Assembly (NCBI RefSeq): GCF_020906515.1
Contig: NC_085849.1
Location: 2,294,001 to 2,358,000 of the forward strand
From: Vanrija pseudolonga
Lineage: Eukaryota; Basidiomycota; Tremellomycetes; Trichosporonales; Trichosporonaceae
Direction of reading: 5' to 3'
DNA length: 64,000 bases
Under the pieces are notes generated by a model. That model saw nothing but the letters and a program-made list of their open reading frames with translations, did no database searches and was not told the DNA's origin. The translations under genes were made by a program, and so were the position numbers. How positions within the stretch are numbered: the stretch's first letter is position 1; the number at the start of each line of letters is the position of its first letter. This document shows positions 21,501 to 33,769 of this stretch, in pieces.

Positions 21501-22856
21501 AGCTGCTGGTAGGGAGCGAGAATGTCCTCCGCAGAGCCGCTAGGAGAACCGGTGATACCGTTTTCGGTGAGCTCAATAGCGGGGATGTGGACGTGGAGGT
21601 CAAGCTTGTCCTTGATGTAGTCCGAGACCGTGGGCGAGAGAACGCCAGCTGACTTGATCACCAAGAGCGAGCGGGGAGTGGAAACCGACAGATAGACGAT
21701 CTGGCGGTTAGGGGGGTATGCGGGGTCTGATATGTTAACTTTGTCGCAAGATGCGAGATCGTTATCGCTACTCACCGACAACGGAGAAGATACCACCGGC
21801 CTTGAGGATACCCATAACGCAGACAACCATCTCAGCGGAACGGGCGGCGTAGACCATGACTACCTCGCCCTGCTTGAGGCCGCTTTTGATGAGGGCGTGG
21901 GCAAGCACATTGGACGCCTCATCAACCTGGCGGTACGTGAACGTCCTTCTACCCTTGCTGGGGCCGTCCATGATTCCCTGGCCAGGCGCCAGCTCGCACT
22001 GCACAACGCAGGTACGGTCGGGGTGGGCCTTGGCGTTGGCCGAGAAGATGTCCGGAATGGCACCCACGAAGCCACACCAGTCGAGGTCCGCGCTTGGGTC
22101 GGGAAGGACACTAAGTTGGGAGTCGGTACGGATTGGCAATGATCCTAGGGGGTGGGTGGGATCATTGCTTGATGCCGAGCGAATAAGCTGAAGCAGGGAC
22201 TCGAGGGTAGCCTGGACGCGCGACTGGGTGAAGAGGAGGGAGTTGTAGGTGAGGCGAAGGTAGAGAGGGGGGATGGCCATACGTGTTGCGGGCTTGTCGC
22301 TTGGCTCGGCGAGGAGGAAGAGAGTGAAGTCGGTCGAAAGCGAGGAGTGGGGGTCGGACTCGACATGGGTCGAGTCAAAGAACCGCACCCGGTAGAGAGG
22401 GCCCTCAGGCTTGAGATGATCGACAAGGTTGGACAAGGGAAGAACGTCGGCAGCGGCTTCGGTCTCGCGCTCCATGACTTGACGCAGGACGTCAAAGAAC
22501 GTCATTTCCGCGGTGATATCCAACTTGAGGAGCAGAGGGGTGGTGGTTCCGGGGGCTGAGGTGCAAACAACGAGGGATGGATCGGGCGTGTACCGGAAGA
22601 GGAGGATGACAAAGGACGTAAGGAGAAGGTGGTACGGCGTCGGGAGGGTCGACGAAGGATACAACTCGCTGAACTCGTAAGTCAAGTGCATGAGGGGAGG
22701 GATGAGCGAGGCTGGGATTGGGAGCGTCTGGGTGGACTCGATCATGCGAGCTGGGGTCGGTCGTGGGTAGTCTGTGGGCAGGGCCAGGCTAGGCAAGGTG
22801 CCCAGTCTGGTTGACCACCTGCCCAGCTTGGCCTTGAGCTCGGCGTCGATTGTCAT
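18584..22856 (-). CDS. LYS2: Alpha-aminoadipate reductase (lysine biosynthesis)
   Basis: Two exons, 22856-21776 and 21726-18584, encode 1407 aa (yeast Lys2 is about 1390). Domains in order: an N-terminal region, an AMP-forming adenylation domain (A3 motif TSGSTGIPKG near residue 455; YRSGDLGRYLPDG; NGKIDKPALP), a carrier domain (FFDLGGHSILATRL near residue 910, Ser being the phosphopantetheine site), and a short-chain reductase domain (LTGATGFLGAFILRDLL near 1010; TGYGQSKWVAEK near 1180). The enzyme adenylates alpha-aminoadipate, holds it as a thioester and reduces it to the semialdehyde with NADPH. It needs a Lys5-type phosphopantetheinyl transferase, which is not in this window. A downstream ATG choice is unlikely because the N-terminal part is conserved. 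Confidence 0.97.
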
Positions 22857-23010
22857 GGTGGTTGTGGTGAAGTGGGAGATTTCAGAAGGCAGATGTCGGA
22901 AAGAGTGGTGAAACGGCCGAGTCGAGATTAACTCGAGTGACACTCACAAGGGACGAGAACGGAATCAAATCTAAAAAGCCCAAAATGTGTCCGGTTGGTT
23001 GTGGCACACC

Positions 23011-24825
23011 TCACATGAGGTCCCGCCAAGTTTGCTGTGCGATGTCAGTATCTTGCCCGCAGCGATAGCAGCAAAACTTACCGGTACCAGTGTATACATC
23101 TGGCGAATAATTTGCAGGGAGGCGAGACCACGCGCAACGTCCACAGAGCCATGCTCTGCCATGCCACGAAGTAGCTCCTGCCCCCACTGGCACCATATCC
23201 TCACAGTCACCCGGCCGTCGTGGGTCTCTACCTTGACTCCCAACGACGTCACTCCCTCGAGCCACTTAAGCACGTCGAACATGCCAGCCCCGCTGATGGC
23301 CTCTCGCCACTCCCGAGAATCCGAGGACTCGCTAACGGCGTCTGTGGCCATCATGTCGTAGATGTACTCCAGCGACTGGCCGAAGCACAACGTAGAATAC
23401 GCCAGAGTAACCTCAATGCCGTGCGTGAGCAGGATGGCCAGGAAGAATCCCTCAAGCACTAAGCCTAGCGAGTGCTCAGCTTGCCAGACTGCCTCCTTCG
23501 CCCGCTTCCCCGCGTTTCCTAGGCACATCTTCTTGTGCAGGCCCAGACCGATAGCGATGAGACGCTGCGTCGCATTAGCTTCGTGAATGTCGCGAAGTAG
23601 CTGTTGGTGTGAGCTTAATTTAGCACACTCCGTGTGCAGAAAGAGAGTGTTCGCGTCATCGGCGAGTACTTACCGACTGAGCCCCGCAACTGAACCCGGG
23701 GTAAATCGCCTCGGTCGCCAAGCCTACCGTCAGCGACAGCAGGTTATCGCCATGGAAGGCAACAGCCCCATGGTTGGCCAACATCTGTCCATGGCCGCTT
23801 CGGGTGTGGCCGTTCTTGCCTCCGGGTGTCAATGCCGCATTAAGCAGCGCTGGATCCACTCGAAGGAGAGGTGGCATCCTCATGGTGGCTTTGAGGTAGG
23901 CGGCTAGACTGGGCTGTACCTCCTCCTGTGTGGCCTGCAGTTCGACTGATCCTGCTGGCGACAATGCGGTGGGGTTGCGTCCGAGGACCCCAGCCCAAGC
24001 TGCGCGGGGAGCTGGCTTCGCGACATACACCTGATATCCCTCGATCGTGTCGTCAAGGCAGTCGGGGTTCTCCTGCACCGACCGGTCCTCATCGAGCTGC
24101 TCCGGCACGGCGCCGTCCTCATCGAGCCTGCGCTTCTTGCCACGCTGCTCCTGCTCCTTGCACGTCGTCTCCGCATGTTGTATGCTGCCTGGAGTGAGAT
24201 CGAGGTTTTGAAGCAGGCTGAGGAGCTCGGTGACGTGGAGGCCAGTCACGGTCCCATCATCCTGTATGGATAGATGGCCGAGTTGAGGGGCCAGTCTCTT
24301 CGCCTCTGCCAGGGACGTCTTGAAGTCTGGCGCGGGCGGCAAGCTGTGGACAATCGAGGTCTCCGAGGATGTGGGTTCGTTGTGCCGTATCTTCTTCCTA
24401 GCGGGCGATGGCTCACTCGCGGGCACGAGCGCGAGTGTGGGTGCAGCGGATGGGGCCGCAGATGCTACAGACGCAGTGGGAGGCGCCTGGGTACCCGACG
24501 ACGTAGATCGGGCAGCCTCTGCCAGCTGTCTCTTTCTCTTTCTCTCATGCAAAATGGCTCGCAGCTTTTCTGCCTGCGGGTTGCTGGTAGAGTGTGCGGG
24601 CGGGGCGCCAATGTTGAACTGCACCAGGTTAGCATTCTCCAGCTGTCTGCTCCCAGTGAGTCTCCCGTCAAGAGATTCCATGGAAGGAGGAGGACCGGCA
24701 AACATTTGGATGCTGAAAACATGTGTACTTGTCGGGTCACTGGGCCAAACATAAAGACTCACTGCTGGGGCGGCGGTGTGCTCGAGCGCTGCCGGTGGGG
24801 CTGTCTGGTCCTTGCCTGGGGTCAT
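23011..24825 (-). CDS. Degenerate RNase III-fold protein, probable dsRNA-binding end
   Basis: Exons 24825-23674, 23600-23082, 23034-23011; 564 aa. The first ~300 residues are low complexity with a basic patch (HERKRKRQLAEAA) and a possible nuclear signal (RGKKRRLDED). From about residue 320 the pattern follows an RNase III domain: DPALLNAALTPGG, then AVAFHGDNLL where the family has LEFLGDSVL (D360 kept, glutamate replaced by Ala), then NATQRLIAIGLGLH, and VLEGFFLAILLTHGIE aligning with FEALIGAIYLDGGLE (E434 kept, aspartate replaced by Leu). Residues ~500-555 resemble part of a dsRNA-binding domain. It is probably inactive as a nuclease. Related inactive folds occur in mitochondrial ribosomal proteins, but no presequence is seen. 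Family call is by eye only. Confidence 0.6.
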
Positions 24826-25673
24826 GTCGGCTTGGCGGGCTTTGGGGGAGCAGGCTACAAGAGAAAGTAACAAGACGAGGTGATGGAAAGAGTAGGATAG
24901 TGATGAAGAGTTGTTTACTCACTTCAGGGCCCTCGTGTTACTGGCACCGCACCGCCCGCGCACCCACACCCAACCACCCACCCGGCACCGCACTGCAACT
25001 CGCCAGCCAACAGCCATTTTGGCCCAGCTCGCCTTGCACGCAACCTACACCCCCCAAACTCGCGCAGCACAACCCTGCACCATGCCCACCTCTACCCATG
25101 CACACCGCAACCCCCAAGCATGCACGGCACCGCTCACGCACCACCACCACCTTCTTCCCCGCCACCCATTGTGGAGGGTGTCCGCCGCCGTCGACGGAAC
25201 CAAATGGCACACATGACTGCCAGTCTGGCGCGTCGCGTCTGGTCGACCCTGAAAGACCACTGGCGGCGGCGGCGGCGCAGCAGCAGCACAACGACAATTG
25301 CCCACCCGGCGCCGGTCGCTGCTGGCTGCTGGCTGCTCGCTGCCCAAGCAGCGCATCTTCCCCCCCCCCCTCTCTCTCTCTTCCCCCCATTGTGACTCCC
25401 CCGTCCTACGTTTTCAGTTCAGAATATCTCACCCTGGAGTTTAGCCCACCCAAATCCTCCAACCCACCCTAATCAGTTCAGAACTTGCCACCCAAATTTA
25501 CACCTTACACGAGTGTGGCGCTTTTACCACCAGCCGCTCACACGACCACTGCAACGCACACGCTCAAGCACGACGTCGCATCTCAACAAGTCAGGCAGTA
25601 CAGGAGTGTGATTATTCAGTGAGTGCATTAAGAGGGTGGTGGGTGAGAGTGGAGGAGATGATACGCTGATCAC
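24826..25673. other. Intergenic, C-rich low complexity
   Basis: Holds the 5' leader of the RNase III-like gene, including a likely leader intron on the minus strand (donor gtgagt near 24921, acceptor ttgtag near 24856). CA/CC-rich tracts fill 24940-25400. No gene recognised. Confidence 0.45.
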
Positions 25674-27868
25674 TCAACGGATCTGCGGCGCGGCGTCGCT
25701 CACGGCAGTCGCCTCGGTCGCCTCGGCGGCTGCAGCCGGCACCGCAGTCTCTTCGGCGGCCTTGGCGGCCTTGCGACCAAACCGGCGCTTGGGCTTGACC
25801 TCAGCCTCGGACTTCTCCACGTCCTTGTGGTCGTAGCCGCCGGCCGGGCCGTGGACCTGCTCCTTGTGGATGATGTCGCTGGCCAGCTTGTCGAGACCGA
25901 TCTCGTGGGCGATACGGTCGCGGCGCTGCTGGTCCTTGGCACCGGCGTCGTCGCCACTGAGCAAGCTGTCAGCTAACGATCCCAGACCCTTCAACACCGT
26001 GCCCAACTCACAAGATGTGGTCGACCTCCTCGAGCGACAGGCCTTTGAGTTCGGGCACGATGAAGATCGAGAACAGCAATCCGACGATACAGAAGCACAT
26101 GAACACCATGTACGTCTTGTAACCGATGTTCTTGAACATGACAGGCGTGACCATTGCGACCGTGAAGTTCATGATCCCTGGTGGAATGTTAGGTGGGGTT
26201 GATGACAGGCGAATGTGGCGTTGGTGGCAGTCTTCCGTCTCCACCCCTTCTTCCTCTGGCTCCTCCCGCTCTCCTCCCACTCTCCCAGCTGCACTTACAG
26301 TTCGTAGACGATGAGATTGCCATGCCTTTGGCGCGCATATCCAAGGGCCAAACCTCGGACGAGATCACCCAGGCGAGCGGACCCCAGGTGACGGCAAAGT
26401 TGGCGATGAACCAGAAGACTTGTAACGAGTTAGCCGGCTGGTAACTGTGTAGATCTCTCAGCTGATCCAACTCACTCATAAAGACAGCTCCGTTGCCAGC
26501 CGACTTGTGCGTGTCAAACTTGCCGCCGTAGGTTGCGACAATCGCACCGACCGTGGCATGCGAGATGGCCATGTTGGCCATGCCCCAGATGAGGATTGGC
26601 TTACGGCCGAACTGACGTCAGGCGGGCTCTCAGGTCACACTCACGTTGTCGACAAAGAGGACAGCGGGGATAGTGAGCACAAAGTTGACGATGCCAACGA
26701 CGCCTGTGGCAAGGAGGCCGATGGTGTTACCGGTGAGACCAATCTCCTTGAAGATCGATGGCGCGTAGTAGATGATCGCTGGGTTGAGTACTAGACTAAC
26801 TCTGTGTCACTCACCATTGATTCCAGTCCACTGCTGCAGGCCCTGTGCGGACGCGCCGATGAGTAGACGCTTAAGCAGAGGCTTGGAGGTGAACAGACGA
26901 CGGTACTCCATCAAGGACACCTTGAAGTTGACGTCGTCGTAGCCGTATCGCTCCTTGGCAATCTCACGCTCGACGAGACGCTCAGCCTGCAAGGCACGGA
27001 ACTCGTACTGGATCTCGGGTGCGCTAGGGTCGCCGCCACGCAGGTGCGCGAGCGTTGTGAGGCACTCGTCCTCGCGTCCTGGCCATCAGCTTCCATATAT
27101 CTCAGATCCGGCATACCCTTCAACATGAGCCATCGAGGTGAAAACGGGAGGAACAGCGCGCCGACACACAGTACAGCACCAGGGATGAGCTGAAGCGACA
27201 GCGGGAGGCGCCACGCGGCCGTCGACTGCCCAGTTTTCGTCACGGAGTTGTACTTTGTGCCACCGATGAAGTTGGTGCCGTATGCGATCCAGTACGAGAT
27301 AAGGATACCGAAGGTAATGGCCAGCTGCTGGAGGGAAACGAGCGAACCGCGGATACCAGGAGGTGCTAGCTCGGCATTGTACATGGGGACAAGCATGGAG
27401 ATGGCGCCGACGCCCATGCCTGCGAACCAACGGCCGGCGTAGATGCACCCGGCGTGGGGGTTGGCGTCGGCGCCGGTCTGGATGGCGACGCCGACCATGA
27501 AGAGGAAGCACCAGGCGGAGAGGGAGTACTGGGTAATGTTAGCAGCGTCGGACCCAAAAACCCACCTTGCGCGAGTAGGCGTCGGCGAGCGGGCCGGCCA
27601 TGAAAGCGCCGAGGAAGGCGCCGAGCTCGAGAATGGCAGTGAGGAGACCCTTGCGCGCCACATTGTCCGAGTTGAGTTCGAGATAGTACCGGTCGACAAA
27701 GTTCTCCATCACCTGCACCTGGCCGAACACGCCTTGGTTGTAGCCGTACAGGACGCCGCCGACCGACGAGAAGAGCGTGATGGCGACCACCTTGCCGTTC
27801 TGGAAGAGGCCGCGCCAACCCGTCGCGCCGGCGCGCGCGAGGATGTCGACATCTGTTGTGCCGCCCAT
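25674..27868 (-). CDS. MFS sugar porter (hexose/polyol-type transporter)
   Basis: Exons 27868-27566, 27528-27117, 27078-26815, 26778-26645, 26611-26476, 26418-26299, 26177-26012, 25956-25674; 605 aa. Twelve membrane spans are expected. Sugar-porter signatures are present: GGVLYGYNQGVFGQV in TM1, PFSPRWLMLKG at the end of TM6, QGLQQWTGIN in TM7, DNFGRKPILIWG in the loop after TM8 and VPELKGLSLEEVDHIL after TM12. A charged cytosolic tail of ~95 residues ends Ala-rich. QQWTGIN suggests monosaccharide or related substrates; quinate/polyol permeases look similar, so the substrate is not assigned. Eight exons make it the most fragmented transporter here. Confidence 0.92.
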
Positions 27869-30800
27869 GTCTGTGTGTGTGTGTGTTCTCAAGTGTATGT
27901 GTGTGCTGTACTCTAGTGTTTGTGAACCAAGAGTTAGTTACTCCAGAGTGGCTCGAGGTGGTGTTTGGCCCGCCTTGGCGCGCTTTTATCCACTCTCGCT
28001 ACCACCACCAGCCCCCGCTCTCCAGACGGGCAGGCAGACGTGTCCCGACGCTCTCCTCCGGTCCGAAAGCCTGCTGACCTCTTGCGATCGCGCGCGGGGG
28101 TCGGGACCGCCTAGCACATGAACTAGTGCCAAAACACAAACAGCCACTTGTGCTTGGCCTGGGGCCCGAGGCATCAGTGCCGCCGGGAGTGACACGTGCG
28201 GTGTTTTAATGCCACCTATTCATGGAGAGTTCCGTTGATCCACGGCACGACGGCGGCGCACGCAGGTGGGCAGAGGAAACCGGAACCAACGCTAGCTCAT
28301 TCAATGCCGTCACCGAACGGAAGAGAGACGTCGCCCATTATGTTACATATGGGCCCGGTTGCGCCGTTGGCGGACATGTTTCGGCACGCTAGCGCCGAGG
28401 AGACGTCACTCAGGTCGAAGGTGATTACCGCCTGCTCGTGTGGATGCACGAGGGGTGCGGAATGTGGATAGCTCGCTTGGCAACCCGAAATGCACGAGCT
28501 GATCCAGCTCGTGGAGCCATCAGTACGAACGTGCAGGTCAAAGGCAATGTCAACAGAAGTGCACTTAACTGCGTCCAGAATGCAGCGTTTCCCTCGTCTC
28601 GTCATGAACAGAATCCATACGCCCTGCAGATCCGAACGGCGCGCTCTTTGCAACTCGCGGCGACCTCGAGCGCCACTGCGGGGCCGGACAACGTCGGCCG
28701 GGCGGCCCCGCGGAGATGACCGAGTATAGCAGCGGCCAGTGAGGCCCGTGGTGCCCAGCGCTGTCGTCGTCGTCGGCGCCGGCGCCGGCGCGCCGCAAGT
28801 GAATGCTGACTGACCACTGACTGACCGAGGGCGGGGGCGACGACGACTACCTCCGTTCCTTTCGGAGAGGGGAGGGGTAGGCGAGGGTCAGTGGGTGGCC
28901 ACGGGGCTTGACTTGGACTCGGGGATCGACACGCTGTGGGTCGACGACGACGACCGCAACTCGGCTCATACCGGGGGCTACAAGCGTTGACAACTCGTGC
29001 AGATCCCAGACCGTGTCGTCCACCGTGAGTGGGGCCCGACCGGCTCTCCGCACCAGGAGGCTCGGGCAGCCAACTGGTCGGCCGCGTTCGAGTGCGCTCT
29101 CGCTCGGATCTCGACCTCGACCGCTTCACCGCCGAATGTCAACGGGAGTGACGACGAGTAGGGGAGCTCAGTGTTGCCTTTATCGTGATCGTGATGACCA
29201 AGGCTCGGTCCTGGTGGAGCACTTGTTGGAAGAGGAAGGTGAGCCCGAGTTTGTGCGGGAAGTTGTGCTTGAGGAACGAATGCTCGTTAACGAGCAAGTA
29301 CTCGCCGCCAGCCTTGACGTGAGCGAGGAGGAGTCTCCAAGCTCGACGCCGTTGTGGGCGATTAGAGTGGCATCAGTGGAAACCAACGCTGCAGTTACCA
29401 GATGGCCCTGGAACTGCCTCAGAGACCAAGGGGGTCTCGCCTTCGTTGTTTCTACGCCGGGTGGACATGAACGGCGACGAGTTGGGCAATGAAAGAGGCC
29501 TGTCCTCCGACTGGGGAAGCGGACGGCAAGAATCAAGCATGAACCCAGCATCCTGTCTGTGCACAATTTTGCTCGAGCGCTACGGATCGCACCATCTCGC
29601 TTGTTGAGATCGACGCCAAGCACGCACGTCTGGAGCTCGAACGCTGCCAGCGCGTATCCACAAACGACGGATATGCTGAGGCGGCAGTGTATCCCGCTTG
29701 CCCTTCCTCGATCTCCGAGTCGGTGTGACACCGAGGCAGGCGACCAGCTCGCTTGCCTACAACGCCTCAGCACGCACAAATGTTGTGTGTCTGCCAAATG
29801 GGAGCGACGCCGGCGACTCCGCGCCCAGGTGTCCGCCGATTCCACTTTTTGGACACCGCCGGCGGTAACTACCTCGCTTGAAACAACGACGCATGATCAC
29901 GCACACGCATTGCACACGGGCGGGCAGATCTGCTCATGTCTATCCAACAGCATGGTCGAGCGTGATACGCGGTATCCCGCAACTCGACGCTGCTGGGTAT
30001 CGGTCTCTGGTTTGTCTTGGCCTGCTTGCTACCTCCTGCAGGCCGGAACAGCTCGCGCGAATGTCAACATCCGAGCACGCACACAACTGCGCAAGTCCAA
30101 GCCTTGGGCTGCTGCGGGCGGTCTAGTGCCCGCTGTGCCGCTGACCGCTGGCCCGACGCCTCTCGGTATCGCGGTAAGCACTGCTGACACCGTTGTACAA
30201 GCGAGTGCGCGCGCGGATACCGCGCGGCGGCCTGAGTCCTCGGCGCCACGCTCTCACCACGGACGCAAGCACACCGTAACCATGTTTACGCGGCGGGTGC
30301 TTGTAATGATATACGGTCATTGTCCTATTGGTTCCTTATCCTATTGGATCTGGATCTCTTTGTTAACGGTCTACGGCTTCCCGACTGATTTTACTGAGTG
30401 CCAAGACTGATGACGAGCTTTCAGGCACCACCTGCACACATGTCGCCATTATCGCGCGATCTGGTCTTTTGCTATCATCATTGCCGTCCCGCCAACGTTC
30501 ATGATCACTAAGCAGGCCGCCTGAGCCTGAGCCTACGGGGGGGGCTACGGCCTTAGCGGAGGTAACGAGGCATAGTTCGTGCGCAGTGCAGTGCGCGGTC
30601 GGCCTCCCCCGCTAGCCCACCATGGCTTCTCTGCTGCGCGGGCTGCGGATCTTGTCGATCAAGCCGAGGCAGTATGTACCTATCACTGTACCAGAGATAA
30701 TGTCGCTTTGCCGTCTCTTGCACCCCACGTTCCCAGTTCAAACTCACCCGCTCGATGCTATCGGCCTTGCCCGTCCATTAGCTGCACCAAGCCAAATCGC

Positions 30801-31539
30801 GGATCCGTACGCCATGGAACGCACCACATATCCAACATAGCGCAAAGAGTCTTGGCGGGGTCATCACTGGCTCGTAAACCCTTGTGTGCAGTGTCCTCGG
30901 CTTCAGGGACCGCGCTCCAAAGTCTTGGCAGACCGGGTTGCGCGCACCGCGTTTGTGGGGTGGCGCCCGAGGCACCACCTGCCTGTCTGCCAGCGCTGGC
31001 CGTCATGCCGCCGCATGTCGCCTTCGTCGAGCTACGCCAGCCCTCGGCGGCCTAGCCCCGCCGCTTGCCTTGAGGCCATACACCACCGCCTCCCCCCACT
31101 CTCTCCCCACTTCGGCTTGGCAGGATCAAGGTCAAGTAACCTGGCGCACGCCTCTCGGGCCGACCACGCAACTCTGATTTCCCCCCAGTTTGCCGTCATC
31201 AGATCAGCAGCACGCCGTCGAGTTTAGGCTGACACAATGTCGTGCTCGACACTAAACATCGCGCGTTGGTCGCACGTACCCATGCCATCGGTGCAGATGG
31301 AGGCGACGATATACGACATTGGTGTAGCAGGATGCGGAGGTTGAGGCCGTCGTCACCGCCTGCCTCGGCGTGCTCATTGCCATTACAGTTTGCAGCTAGC
31401 GCCGTGAGCTCGGTTACTGGCAACGCAAACCTCGGACGCGATCTCCGGAGGGACGTGAACCAGATATAACGGCTCGGTGAAAGTTGGAGCAAGAGCATCA
31501 ACCCCTCGACTCCTCAGTTCCACCACCTACGGCTCCACG
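27869..31539. other. Gene-poor 3.7 kb gap
   Basis: No recognisable family. Long frames exist on both strands (for example 28297-28653 minus and 29559-30410 plus) but their composition is not convincing. The best candidate, a two-exon minus-strand model at 29139-29540, is listed separately. On the plus strand about 29004-29160 also reads codon-biased and ends in a stop. The right part is the promoter of the amino-acid permease and may be long because that gene class is nutrient-regulated (inference). Confidence 0.4.
29139..29540 (-). CDS. Possible orphan gene, 114 aa (weak model)
   Basis: Model with exons 29540-29399 and 29341-29139. Exon 1 encodes a Ser/Pro/Arg-rich start (MLDSCRPLPQSEDRPLSLP). 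Exon 2 encodes a compact, codon-biased stretch including GGEYLLVNEHSFLKHNFPHK and LGLTFLFQQVLHQDRALVIT, with C-ending codons like the real genes here. The joining intron has a gtaact donor and a gag acceptor with CTAAT-like branch words, and the frame closes. I do not recognise the protein. The opposite strand is also open across much of it, so this could be a relic or a chance frame. Confidence 0.3.
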
Positions 31540-33398
31540 ATGGCTGGATCCGACAACGAGAAGAAGCACTCGCTCGACGGCGGCGTCGAAGGCGAGCTCG
31601 GCCAGGTCCCCTCCCTCTCCCGCACCGGCACCGAAACCAACAGCCACTTTGCGAAGCCCAAGTTCGTGGTCAAGGGCGACCTCGAGTACGTCGCTGAGGA
31701 GGGTGGAAACAATGCCGGCTACGCCACGTACCAGGAGGTCCACGGTGCGCCCGTCGAGGCCGTCAACCCCCTTGGATACCAGGTCGGCTTCTGGACCACG
31801 CTCTTCCTCAACATCAGTATGCTGATTGGTACGGGTATCTTCTCGACTCGTACGTGTTCTCTGTGACGACAACGCCGAGTAATGCTGACACAAACTCTAC
31901 AGCCGCAAACATCTTGCGCCAGACGGGCTCGGTCGGCCTGTCGCTCATCTACTGGATCATTGGTTGGCTCATCTCGCTCGCCGGTATCTCGGTCTACCTC
32001 GAGTTCATGTCCTTCTACCCCTCGCGCTCCGGCTCGGAAGTCGTCTACCTCGAGCAGGCCTACCCCAAGCCCAAGTACTTCTTCCCTGTCACGTTTGCCT
32101 TCCTTACCGTCGTGCTGTCGTTCTCCTCGTCCAACGCCTTCGTCGTCGCCCAGTACATTTTCCGCATGACCAACCGTACCGGAAAGGACTGGGAGCTCAA
32201 GGGAATCGCCATCGCTGCTATTACTCTTGTCGCTATCATCGTTACCATCTCGAACAAGCTCGTTCTGCGTCTGATTAACATTCTCGGTGTAATCAAGATC
32301 GCCACACTCCTCCTGATTACTTTTTCGGGTTTCGCCGTCCTTGCCGGCCGCTTCCCCGACAAGGTCAAGGACCCCAAGGCCAACTTCCGCAATGGCTTCC
32401 AGGGCACCTCGGACGATGGATACAACCTCTCGAATGCTCTCGTTAGCATTATCTTCTCGTACGGTGGATACAACAACTCGTTCAATGTGGCGAACGAAGT
32501 CAAGGACCCTATTCGCACCATCAAGCGTACCGCCAACGGTGCCGTCACCATCGTTTTCGTCCTCTACTTCCTCGTCAACATTGCCTACTTTGCCGCCCTC
32601 CCCAAGGCCGAGATCATCAAGTCGTCGCAGGTTACTGCTTCGTTCTACTTCAAGACGCTTTTCGGCGAGAAGGCCGCTAAGGGACTCACCATTTTGCCCG
32701 TTCTTTCGGCCCTCGGCAACATGATGGCCTCCAAGCTCGGCCACTCGCGCATGATCCGTGAGATTGGTCGCCAGGGAGTCGTCCCGTACCCCGCCTTCTT
32801 CGTCTCAACCAAGCCCTTCGGCACGCCGGGCGGAGCAGTCTTGTTCTCGTGGTTCGTGTCGCTCATCATGATCCTCGCTCCCCCGGCCGGCAGCGCCTTC
32901 AACTTCATCATCTCGCTCCAGAACTACCCCTCGTCGTTCTTCATGGCCCTCATGACCTTTGGTCTCTTCCTCGTCCGTCGCCGCCGCGCTCAGCTCAACC
33001 TCCCTCCCTCGGGCTACCGCAGCTGGAACGTCGCCGTCATCTTCTTCTTCCTCGCCAAGGTCTTCCTCATCATCATGCCCTGGGTTCCCCCCAAGGCCGG
33101 CATCAAGGCCTCGTCGTTCGGCTTCTTCTACGCCGCAGCCTCGCTCACCGGTCTCGGCTTCATTGGCCTCTGCGGTCTCTACTACATTGTCTGGACCATC
33201 CTCCTCCCCAAGTGGCGCCACTACCAGCTCCGCCAGATCGTCGTCATCCTCGACGACGGCTCCGTCTCGCACAACCTCATTAAGGTTCCCGACGACAAGG
33301 TCGCCGAGTGGGACGCCAAGCACGATCTCTCGGGTCGCTCGATCACCTCGTCCGACGAGGGTGACAACACCGAGTACATCCACGAGACCAAGGCGTAA
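31540..33398 (+). CDS. APC-superfamily amino-acid permease, Mup1/LAT-like
   Basis: Exons 31540-31849 and 31903-33398; 601 aa with about 12 hydrophobic segments. The first span reads ISMLIGTGIFSTPANIL, the GTGIFSTP substrate motif of LAT-type transporters. IIFSYGGYNNSFNVANEVKDP and the TIKRTANGAVTIVFVLYFLVN region match yeast high-affinity methionine permease Mup1 and fungal relatives. The cytosolic N-terminus (about 85 residues) is charged and Ser-rich, as in permeases down-regulated by ubiquitination; Lys residues are present (inference). Expected at the plasma membrane. Methionine is the likely substrate by homology, but other amino acids cannot be excluded. Confidence 0.92.
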
Positions 33399-33769
33399 AA
33401 AAGCCGTTCACGTTGTACACAGCGCCGACCGGCCCTACGAAACTACAGTTTGCTCATATCTCTGCTATCGGATTATCTAGATTATCGTGGCCATGCATGG
33501 TTGTCTGCGATTTGAAAGTTTTGGCTGCAGGCGGGCGGGCGGGCGGATTGCCACCTCCTGCAAGACCAGACGGGTTGAAGTGCCACATTCAAGTCGCACG
33601 GGTGGTGGGGATTTACCAGGCCAATGTCAGGCGGAATGACACAGCCTGGAATACATGGGTAAAGCAATGGTAATGGAAACGCTTTGCTCAGTGACACATA
33701 TTCTCGAGCAATGCAATGCCATAGTACAAGTACATATTATACACGTTGTCATACTGTGGTCCTCAGCGC
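33399..33769. other. Convergent 3' intergenic space
   Basis: 371 bases between converging transporter genes. A (GCGG)n-like short run lies near 33530-33545. Nothing else seen. Confidence 0.45.

Noticed and set aside
14316-22856. Secondary-metabolite cluster (zinc-cluster regulator plus adenylation-carrier-reductase enzyme)
   Set aside because: The large enzyme is the primary-metabolism Lys2 by length and motifs, and the intervening cyclophilin and DUF3224-like genes are not tailoring enzymes.
29559-30410. 283-codon plus-strand frame in the 27.9-31.5 kb gap
   Set aside because: No codon bias like the neighbours, mixed Ser/Arg/Cys composition, no splice-consistent extension and no recognisable motif.
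31719-32744. 341-codon minus-strand frame opposite the amino-acid permease
   Set aside because: Antisense shadow, codon register complementary to the permease gene.
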